This document shows, one piece after another, positions 1 through 4,645 of a stretch of DNA of 5,091 bases. A program made the translations under genes and the position numbers. The notes beneath the pieces were generated by a model that worked only from the letters and a program-made list of their open reading frames with translations, was not told where the DNA came from and ran no database searches. The stretch is from Chloroflexota bacterium (GTDB lineage: Bacteria; Chloroflexota; Dehalococcoidia; Lucifugimonadales; CATQGZ01), in NCBI GenBank assembly GCA_027624995.1, contig JAQBTI010000189.1, forward strand, positions 1 to 5,091, in the 5' to 3' direction. How positions within the stretch are numbered: the stretch's first letter is position 1; every line of letters starts with the position of its first letter.

Positions 1-797
1 AGGTGGCAATCGTCACAGGCGGCGCGCTGGGGATGGGAGGCGACATCTCAGCCGAGTTCGCCAGAGAGGGCGCGAAGGTGGCCGTGGTGGACATCAACGC
101 CGATGCGGGCCACGCCCGAGTCTCAAGCATAGAGGCCGCGGGCGGGTCGGCAGTATTCGTCGAGGCGGACCTGGGCCGCGCAGATGAGTGTCGCCGGGCG
201 GTTGACGAGACCGTCTCGGCCTTCGGCGCAGTCGACGTCCTTGTCAACAACGTCGGCGTCCAAGGCCCGGCGTCCTACACGAGAGCGGAGGACACCTCCG
301 AGGAGATGTGGGACCGGATCCTCAGCGTAAATCTGAAGAGCCACTTCCTGATGGCCAAGTACTCGATACCAGAGATCAGGAAGCGCGGCGGCGGCGCGAT
401 CATAAACATCTCCAGTGTGCAGGGCCTTCAGTCGCAACCCCTGGTGCCGGCCTACGCGGCCAGCAAGGGCGGCATACTTTCTCTGACCCGCCAGATGGCC
501 CTGGACTATGCACCGGAGAACATCAGGGTGCTGGCGGTCAACCCGGGGAGCATCGACACGGAGATGGTCCGTACGCTGGCGGCCCTGGAGCCGGGCCCGA
601 TCGAGGACACGCTAAGAAAGTGGGGCGAGGCCCATCCTATCGGACGGATTGGGACGGGCAAAGACATCGCTAACGCCGTCCTGTTCCTGGCCAGCGACAA
701 GGCCTCGTTCATGACTGGCGAGTACGTAAACGTCGACGGCGGCTACATGGCCCTCGGCGCATGGGCCACCGGCGCCGGCGGCTCAACGGAGGCTTAG
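1..797 (+). CDS. SDR family NAD(P)-dependent oxidoreductase (5' end cut by window)
   Basis: Classical short-chain dehydrogenase/reductase, a cytosolic enzyme that reversibly oxidises an alcohol with NAD(P). Numbering from the GTG at base 3, the glycine-rich cofactor motif TGGALGMG is at residues 5-12. An Asp ends strand 2 at residue 30 (VAVVD), which in this family favours NAD over NADP. NNVG (82-85) replaces the usual NNAG. The catalytic tetrad reads N110, S138, Y151 and K155, with YAASK giving the YxxxK motif. NPGSIDTE (180-187) and the C-terminal block FMTGEYVNVDGG are also typical. The GTG at base 3 is probably the Val of a family-typical KVAIVTGG, not the start, so a few N-terminal codons lie outside the window. 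About 264 residues are visible, close to the usual 250. The fold and catalytic class are secure. The substrate cannot be read from the sequence, and names such as glucose dehydrogenase or 3-oxoacyl-ACP reductase would be guesses. Confidence 0.93.
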   Translation, partial: VAIVTGGALGMGGDISAEFAREGAKVAVVDINADAGHARVSSIEAAGGSAVFVEADLGRADECRRAVDETVSAFGAVDVLVNNVGVQGPASYTRAEDTSEEMWDRILSVNLKSHFLMAKYSIPEIRKRGGGAIINISSVQGLQSQPLVPAYAASKGGILSLTRQMALDYAPENIRVLAVNPGSIDTEMVRTLAALEPGPIEDTLRKWGEAHPIGRIGTGKDIANAVLFLASDKASFMTGEYVNVDGGYMALGAWATGAGGSTEA

Positions 798-846
798 TTA
801 GAAAAGTGGGCGGGGCCAGACAGCGGGCCAAGTGCGGGGATTCGCT

Positions 847-1665
847 ATGACCGTTGCAGAGATACACGGCAAGATATCAGACTCGAACATCTCCGAACGG
901 ATGGAGGACCTGCTCACCTCAGACGTGTTCGGCTGCCTGCGGTACCTACCACCCCAGACGGGTCTGCTGCCCTTCCTGCGCACGGCCCGCTCGGTTCAAG
1001 GGCGGGAGTTCAAGCTGACCCCAGGCATCTCGAAGGTCCACTCACTCTTTTGGCCGTGGCTTAACTTCAAAGGTCGGAGTTCGTGTGAGCCCGATGTCCT
1101 ACTCGGTCTGGAAGACGACCAAGGACGCATGCACCTCGTAATGATCGAGGCGAAGTACCACTCGGGCATTTCCAGTGAGGAAGATGAGGGAGAAGACCCG
1201 AGGCATCAGCTTGCCAGAGAACTGGACGCATTGAGGGCCGTTACTGGTCCGATCTTCGGATTGGACGCGGCCACGATTATTGGTTCAAGGACGCTGATAT
1301 TCGTGACCGCGGAAATGGCAATGCCGAGAGCGGATATCCTTGCCGGGCTGGCAGAGTTAACCGCCAAACGAGAAGAGAAGGCCGAGATATTCTGGACCTC
1401 TTGGAGACAGTTCCCGTCAATTCTGGAACACGCCATGACCGACGAGACAGACCCGGGACGCCACGCGGTGCTCGAAGACATGCTTGCCCTGCTGGCCCGG
1501 AAAGGGCTGTTCATGTTCTCCGGCGTCGAACGGGTGACTCAACGGTTCTCTCCGACCGATTTCGAGTTCTATCAAATAGAGCGATCGAACTATCTCTGGC
1601 CGGACATCCCCGACCCCGGCCTCACGCTGCGCGAGTACGTCTATGAGGTGACAGCCAATGGTTGA
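847..1665 (+). CDS. PD-(D/E)XK nuclease-fold protein, first gene of a coupled pair
   Basis: Hypothetical protein of 272 residues with the signature of the PD-(D/E)XK (restriction-endonuclease-like) fold. EPD at residues 81-83 is followed, after a hydrophobic strand (HLVMI), by EAK at 101-103. Gln121 (QLARELDAL) sits on the next helix, where related nucleases often carry a conserved Gln. An N-terminal acidic helix (ISERMEDLLTSDVFG, 15-29) could supply the further metal-binding Glu seen in this fold. Later blocks are a strand RTLIFVTAEM (148-157), IFWTSWRQF (181-189) and a C-terminal helix VLEDMLALLARKGL (208-221). No helicase, methylase or DNA-recognition domain is visible. An in-frame GTG at 832 exists, but ATG 847 is preferred because GGGGA at 836-840 lies 6 bases before it. 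The downstream gene overlaps by 8 bases. The fold call rests on motifs and is fairly safe. Nuclease activity, and any role in restriction, defence or repair, is inference. Confidence 0.8.
   Translation: MTVAEIHGKISDSNISERMEDLLTSDVFGCLRYLPPQTGLLPFLRTARSVQGREFKLTPGISKVHSLFWPWLNFKGRSSCEPDVLLGLEDDQGRMHLVMIEAKYHSGISSEEDEGEDPRHQLARELDALRAVTGPIFGLDAATIIGSRTLIFVTAEMAMPRADILAGLAELTAKREEKAEIFWTSWRQFPSILEHAMTDETDPGRHAVLEDMLALLARKGLFMFSGVERVTQRFSPTDFEFYQIERSNYLWPDIPDPGLTLREYVYEVTANG
1645..1650 (+). promoter_or_regulatory. Ribosome binding site inside the upstream gene
   Basis: GAGGTG lies within the last codons of the nuclease-fold gene, 7 bases before the ATG at 1658. It supports that start and implies that the partner protein is translated from the same message, probably by coupling through the 8-base gene overlap. 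Confidence 0.65.
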
Positions 1666-2248
1666 GACACAATCCAGCCCCACGAAGTCCATGTTCGAGT
1701 CCTTGGCGAAGCTCTACAAGCTTAGCCAGCTGCTGCTGATGGATGCAGACCGGCTCATGGGCGAGCGCGGGTGGGAGCCGGGCCACAGCTCGGCTCCAGC
1801 AGAGATGTCAATATCTCTAAACTCCCCCTTCCGTTGGTACCCACGCTGGGCGGCTCGGTTTTATGTGCCGAGGCCACGAGAGGGAGAAGATACCGTCGTC
1901 GATCGCGTCTTGTTCGTCAGCATCCACTTCGCCTCAGATGTTGATACCAGCATGAAGACCGAGGTGGACGAACCGCTTATCTCAGCGGGGCGGCTTCTCT
2001 ACGCTGAGCCTGTGGACTTAGGCGCGATAGGGAACTTCTATGACTACTGGATGTGCAAGTACTGGTTTATGACCAGCCCTCATGGCTCGTTGAAGGGCTG
2101 GCGCAATGGCGGACCATCCAGGCTCAAGGACTATGCCAACCTAAAAGGAAATGAAACGTTCGTCGTGCCACTCTATGACATTGGCTCCAGTGAAAAGCTC
2201 GAAGAGTTGGTCGTCAATCCGTTGTTGACCGCCGGGGTAGAAGCCTAA
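1658..2248 (+). CDS. Hypothetical protein, partner of the nuclease-fold protein
   Basis: I do not recognise this 196-residue protein. It has no signal peptide or membrane segment. The N-terminal third holds an amphipathic helix (about 11-36, FESLAKLYKLSQLLL) that could mediate protein contact. The middle is rich in aromatic and basic residues (FRWYPRWAARFYVPRPR, 58-74) followed by a clear beta strand (DRVLFVSIHF, 82-91). A second aromatic cluster is at 127-138 (FYDYWMCKYWFM). A C-terminal strand (ETFVVPLYDI, 166-175) and a helix end the chain. The ATG is chosen for the GAGGTG site 7 bases upstream. The gene overlaps the nuclease-fold gene by 8 bases, so the two are probably made in fixed ratio and may act together, for example as a specificity, accessory or inhibitory subunit. 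That role is inferred from position only. The ORF is intact and is separated from the broken kinase by 33 bases. Confidence 0.8.
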   Translation: MVETQSSPTKSMFESLAKLYKLSQLLLMDADRLMGERGWEPGHSSAPAEMSISLNSPFRWYPRWAARFYVPRPREGEDTVVDRVLFVSIHFASDVDTSMKTEVDEPLISAGRLLYAEPVDLGAIGNFYDYWMCKYWFMTSPHGSLKGWRNGGPSRLKDYANLKGNETFVVPLYDIGSSEKLEELVVNPLLTAGVEA

Positions 2249-2281
2249 CGATTAGGAACAGCGACGACGGACCGGCGTCCA

Positions 2282-2613
2282 ATGTCACAGCCGCTCTTGC
2301 TGGTCGTCACCGGGGCGCCGTGCTCCGGCAAGACAACGCTCGCGACACGAATTGCTGAGAATGTTGGCCTGACGCCGATCACCAAGGACGCGATCAAGAA
2401 GTCCCTGTTCGACACGATGGACTGGAATGCTCGCGAGCGCGGTCGAGGAAGGTCGGATACGCAAGCTTGATCGCGCTCTTCGACCTGATCGAGGTACAGC
2501 TCGGAGCCGGCAGGCCGGTCGTGGCGGAAATCGTCTTCCTCTCGTTACCTGCCTACCCGGCGCGTATACTAGCCGCGAGTCAAGCAGTCTGTTACAGCGC
2601 CCTTCGGAGGTGA
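2282..2613 (+). pseudogene. Broken P-loop (AAA/zeta-toxin-like) kinase remnant
   Basis: The N-terminus is a P-loop NTPase: a hydrophobic strand, then Walker A GAPCSGKT (residues 11-18), followed by TPITKDAIKKSLFDTMDW, typical of small cytosolic AAA-family ATP-binding kinases that phosphorylate small molecules. This frame drifts into RERGRGRSDTQA and stops at 2468-2470. The lost sequence resumes in another frame from 2443 (SRKVGYASLIALFDLIEVQL, then GRPVVAEIVF), which matches the expected helix and the second beta strand of the family. The shift is equivalent to two extra bases, or one lost base, at about 2438-2443. Even after repair the frame ends at TGA 2611-2613, giving about 110 residues where the family usually has 160-200, so the C-terminal half is missing too. 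No good ribosome binding site precedes 2282. No slippery heptamer is seen at the shift, so programmed frameshifting is unlikely. A sequencing error could explain the shift but not the truncation. Confidence 0.75.
2542..2570 (+). promoter_or_regulatory. Possible promoter for the decarboxylase gene
   Basis: TATACT at 2565-2570 matches five of six bases of the -10 consensus. At 17-base spacing the -35 position reads TCGTTA (2542-2547), only three of six. Transcription would start near 2577 and leave a leader of about 40 bases. It lies inside the decayed end of the kinase remnant, so this is a suggestion only. Confidence 0.3.
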
Positions 2614-2615
2614 TT
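2606..2615 (+). promoter_or_regulatory. Strong Shine-Dalgarno site of the decarboxylase gene
   Basis: GGAGGTGATT is nearly fully complementary to the 3' end of 16S rRNA. Its GGAGG core ends 7 bases before the ATG at 2618. It fixes the start and predicts efficient translation. It overlaps the TGA that closes the kinase remnant. Confidence 0.8.
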
Positions 2616-2617
2616 CG

Positions 2618-3355
2618 ATGGCGATTCCGTTGAACGAGATCGTGACGATGCCCGCCTACTCGCCGTACTACCCGATGCCACCCGCGCGCTATCGGGACGT
2701 ACGCATCCAGCAGGTCTTTTTCCGTGCCGACCTATCGGCCATAGACCGCATACTGCCCGAGTGCTTCGAGCCTTCGGCAGATGGACTATGCGTGGCGACC
2801 GGGCTGTCCGTCGGTTGGTGCAGTAGCTACGGCGCTTTCCTCGAAAGCGCGCTCTCCGTAAGCTGTACATACAAGGGCCAGAAGGGCTCGTTTGCGCCAA
2901 TCGCCTACCTCGACTCGCGGTCGAGCATCCCGGCGGGCCGTGAGATATACGGCACGCCCAAGGTGTTCGCGGACATGAGGGTCGAGATGGACGAACGAGT
3001 GATGTACACGGAAAGCAGGCTGGCCGGCACGTCGGCTCTGACCATTCGTTCGACGATGCACCGTGAGGCAGACCCTTCGGAAATCCCGGGCGAGGGGCCG
3101 TCGTGGCGGCTGAAGGTCATCCCCAAGGCCTCGGGCGACGGTGTGGACGTTATGCAGATCATCGACGGGTCCAACGTCGTCTCGGACGCCAAGGTCCATG
3201 TATGTCGGGCGGGCGACGGCGTAGTGGAGTTCAACCCGGTCCCGACCTTCGACCTATCTGATTTCAAGCCGCTGGAGTACTACGGGGCCTACTATCAGGA
3301 ACTGGAGTTCACTGAGGGCTACGCCGAGATCGTGCACGACTTCCTGGCGGACTAG
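2618..3355 (+). CDS. Acetoacetate decarboxylase family protein
   Basis: Cytosolic enzyme of 245 residues, against about 244 for the Clostridium acetobutylicum enzyme (known from the literature). The family type reaction is decarboxylation of acetoacetate to acetone and CO2 through a Schiff base on lysine. The signature GREIYGTPK places Lys at residue 115, the same number as the catalytic Lys115 of the clostridial protein. Glu76 (FLESAL) and Arg29 also coincide in number with known active-site residues. The neighbouring Lys116 of the clostridial enzyme is Val here. Other family blocks are FRADLSAIDRILPE (35-48), a YKGQKGSFAPIAYLD strand (85-99) and the C-terminal strands up to HDFLAD. The start is fixed by an excellent ribosome binding site. 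The neighbours are a kinase remnant and a structured 3' region; no CoA-transferase or ketone-pathway gene is visible. Many relatives act as aldolases, dehydratases or decarboxylases on other keto acids, so acetoacetate as substrate is not assured. Confidence 0.9.
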   Translation: MAIPLNEIVTMPAYSPYYPMPPARYRDVRIQQVFFRADLSAIDRILPECFEPSADGLCVATGLSVGWCSSYGAFLESALSVSCTYKGQKGSFAPIAYLDSRSSIPAGREIYGTPKVFADMRVEMDERVMYTESRLAGTSALTIRSTMHREADPSEIPGEGPSWRLKVIPKASGDGVDVMQIIDGSNVVSDAKVHVCRAGDGVVEFNPVPTFDLSDFKPLEYYGAYYQELEFTEGYAEIVHDFLAD

Positions 3356-3403
3356 TCCGCGGAGAAGGACAAGGATCGGGAACAGTCATTCGCTGCTCTG
3401 CTG

Positions 3404-3536
3404 TGCAAGGTTGTAACTAGGCCAATCTTGCGGATAGATGGTAGTGGGAGTAGCATCAAGCGAGGTCATGGTGGAGTGTGTACCTCTACTGTGGTTTAGG
3501 GGGCGTCGGTGCTTCTAACACCGGCGTCCCTGTTTT
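3404..3536 (+). ncRNA. Candidate structured RNA or structured 3' UTR
   Basis: Three stem-loops follow one another and end in a terminator. Stem 1 pairs 3404-3413 with 3423-3432: ten continuous pairs, two of them G.U, with a 9-base loop. Stem 2 pairs 3463-3476 with 3484-3497: fourteen continuous pairs, six of them G.U, with loop TGTGTAC. Stem 3 is the terminator hairpin at 3500-3530. The wobble pairs work only if the + strand is transcribed, because on the minus strand they become A-C mismatches; this points to RNA structure on the + strand, not a DNA palindrome. I recognise no known family: it lacks tRNA, SRP, tmRNA or RNase P hallmarks. No clear promoter was found for it, so it may be the 3' UTR of the decarboxylase message. 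Confidence 0.4.
3500..3536 (+). terminator. Rho-independent terminator
   Basis: GGGGCGTCGGTG (3500-3511) pairs with CACCGGCGTCCC (3519-3530) in twelve continuous pairs, two of them wobble, around the 7-base loop CTTCTAA. TGTTTTCT follows. On the minus strand no T-run follows the hairpin, so it terminates + strand transcripts: the decarboxylase message, whose stop codon is about 145 bases upstream, or a separate small RNA. Confidence 0.75.
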
Positions 3537-3547
3537 CTGATCCAGTC

Positions 3548-3561
3548 AACCAACTTTGGTT
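3548..3561. repeat. Short palindrome
   Basis: AACCAA-CT-TTGGTT is a perfect 6-base inverted repeat with a 2-base centre, just past the terminator and between convergent genes. It could be a protein-binding dyad, or chance. No T-run follows on either strand. Confidence 0.3.
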
Positions 3562-3614
3562 CAAAAGGGATTTTAGGTGCAGCGCCCCCTCGGGGGGAAG
3601 GGACTTTCAAAGGC

Positions 3615-4505
3615 TCACGCCAGGTCCAACGACATCCGCGCAGCCTTCAAGGTACTCTGCAGTAGCATCGCGATGGTCATGGGGCCTACGCCACCGGGGA
3701 CGGGGGTTATAGCGGCGGCCTTCTCCGATACCGCATCGAAATCGACGTCACCGACGAGGCGATAGCCTCGCTTCCTCTCCGGCGCATCGATTCGATTGAT
3801 TCCCACGTCTATCACGACGACCCCATCGCTTACCATGTCAGCCGTCACGTAGCGAGGCTGGCCTATAGCGGCGATGAGTATGTCCGCCTGTCGGGTAATC
3901 TCCGGCAGGTCGCGTGTGCGGGTGTGGCACACGGTGACGGTGGCGTTGGCGCCGACCGACCGCTGAATCAGCAGGTTGGCGACCGGCTTGCCGACGATGT
4001 TGCTGCGTCCGCAGACCACGACGTGCTTGCTCTCAGGGTCGTGGCCGCTCCTCATGAGCATCTCCTGGATTCCGGCCGGCGTCGCCGGCACGAACACGGG
4101 GCGGCCCGCCACCAACCGTCCGATATTGACCGGGTTCAGTCCATCGACGTCCTTTTCCGGACTGATGGCCTCGATCACCTCGTCTTCGTCTATGTGTGAG
4201 GGAAGAGGTAGTTGTGTGATATACCCGTGAACCGAGTCGTCGACGTTCAGTCCGGCCAGCTCCTCCAGGAGCCGCTCCCGCGTGGTGTCCGCCGCCAACC
4301 TCCGTACCTCGGAACGCATGCCCGCCTCGGTTGCGGCCCGCTCCTTGTTGCGGACGTATACCGCTGAGGCCGGATCAACGCCCACGAGCACCGCTACCAG
4401 CCCTGGGGTCACGCCGTGTGTTGACTTCAGGTCTGCCACGCCCTCAGCGACCTCCCGTCTAACGTCCGCGGCAATGCCGGCACCGTCTATCAAGGTCGCA
4501 GTCAC
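3615..4505 (-). CDS. folD: Bifunctional methylene-THF dehydrogenase / methenyl-THF cyclohydrolase
   Basis: Cytosolic enzyme of one-carbon metabolism that oxidises 5,10-methylene-THF to methenyl-THF with NADP and hydrolyses that to 10-formyl-THF for purine and formyl-methionine synthesis. The 296-residue length is normal. Family residues fall at the numbers known from E. coli FolD: Tyr50 and Lys54 (YVRNK), Gln98 (QLPLP) and Asp121 (KDVDGLNP). The Rossmann-domain signature GRSNIVGKP is at 166-174 and the C-terminal TPVPGGVGPMT at 267-277, so both activities should be intact. The start is GTG at 4505, preceded at a 6-base gap by AAGGAG (4517-4512, minus strand). An ATG two bases earlier is out of frame and meets TGA at once. 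The gene diverges from the methylene-THF reductase gene and converges on the decarboxylase gene. No neighbouring gene follows it on its strand within the window. Confidence 0.97.
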   Translation of the reverse strand: MTATLIDGAGIAADVRREVAEGVADLKSTHGVTPGLVAVLVGVDPASAVYVRNKERAATEAGMRSEVRRLAADTTRERLLEELAGLNVDDSVHGYITQLPLPSHIDEDEVIEAISPEKDVDGLNPVNIGRLVAGRPVFVPATPAGIQEMLMRSGHDPESKHVVVCGRSNIVGKPVANLLIQRSVGANATVTVCHTRTRDLPEITRQADILIAAIGQPRYVTADMVSDGVVVIDVGINRIDAPERKRGYRLVGDVDFDAVSEKAAAITPVPGGVGPMTIAMLLQSTLKAARMSLDLA

Positions 4506-4551
4506 ATCTCACTCCTTCTCTCGGTCGAGGCCCGTCCTGTTCCCCGAGCCA

Positions 4552-4580
4552 ATTATAGACCGAACGACAGTCACGGTAAC
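4552..4580 (-). promoter_or_regulatory. folD promoter
   Basis: On the minus strand a perfect TATAAT lies at 4557-4552. At 17-base spacing the -35 position reads GTTACC (4580-4575), three of six consensus bases. The leader to the GTG start would be about 40 bases. The -10 box is strong evidence; the -35 box is weak. Confidence 0.55.
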
Positions 4581-4609
4581 TTCCTTTGGAAGGAGCCGCC
4601 GACTATAAT
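4581..4609 (+). promoter_or_regulatory. Promoter of the methylene-THF reductase gene
   Basis: A perfect TATAAT at 4604-4609 is preceded by a C, as is its minus-strand counterpart. At 17-base spacing the -35 position is TTCCTT (4581-4586), a poor match, so an activator may help. The leader would be about 30 bases. A small dyad, CTTCC-TTT-GGAAG (4580-4592), covers this -35 region and could be an operator. Confidence 0.55.
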
Positions 4610-4635
4610 GTCCACGGTCCAGCCTATGGCCATCC

Positions 4636-4640
4636 GGAGG
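4636..4640 (+). promoter_or_regulatory. Ribosome binding site of the reductase gene
   Basis: GGAGG ends 5 bases before ATG 4646 and selects that start. A GTG at 4642 is in another frame. Confidence 0.7.
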
Positions 4641-4645
4641 AGTGA

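Larger units (their letters stand above)
3356..3614. other. Gene-free interval between convergent decarboxylase and folD genes
   Basis: No coding pattern is convincing on either strand in this 259-base stretch, which separates two convergent genes. It holds three consecutive + strand stem-loops (3404-3432, 3463-3497 and 3500-3530), the last followed by a T-run, then a 14-base palindrome at 3548-3561. Bases 3585-3597 are a C5/G6 inverted run too tight to be a normal terminator. No Rho-independent terminator for folD is apparent on the minus strand. Confidence 0.7.

Noticed and set aside
123..712. Antisense and offset ORFs over the dehydrogenase gene (123-437 minus, 308-673 plus, 506-712 minus)
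   Set aside because: They are fully inside a gene with clear catalytic motifs, are low in complexity and lack ribosome binding sites; they are shadows of G+C-rich coding sequence.
832..846. In-frame GTG start five codons upstream of the nuclease-fold gene start
   Set aside because: It has no ribosome binding site at a suitable distance, whereas ATG 847 has GGGGA 6 bases before it and begins a more natural N-terminus.
2436..2446. Programmed ribosomal frameshift in the kinase gene
   Set aside because: There is no slippery heptamer or evident downstream stem, and the repaired frame is still truncated, so decay is the simpler reading.
2427..2633. ORF of 68 codons across the kinase remnant
   Set aside because: It is in the third frame. 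The family-like continuation (SRKVGYASLIALFDLIE) is in the frame starting at 2443, and this ORF runs into the decarboxylase gene out of frame.
2786..3267. Minus-strand ORFs of 120 and 137 codons inside the decarboxylase gene
   Set aside because: The sense strand encodes a full-length family member with the catalytic lysine. The antisense proteins are Arg/Pro-rich with no domain pattern.
3585..3597. C5/G6 inverted run as a folD terminator
   Set aside because: The loop would be only 2 bases (or a 4-bp stem with 4), and no T-run follows on the minus strand.
3509..3765. Two short plus-strand ORFs beginning in the terminator region
   Set aside because: They start inside or after the terminator, lack ribosome binding sites and run into folD antisense.
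3924..4608. Plus-strand ORFs over folD (3924-4199, 3976-4230, 4282-4608)
   Set aside because: They are antisense to a fully conserved FolD with all catalytic residues, and their own proteins show no recognisable motif.
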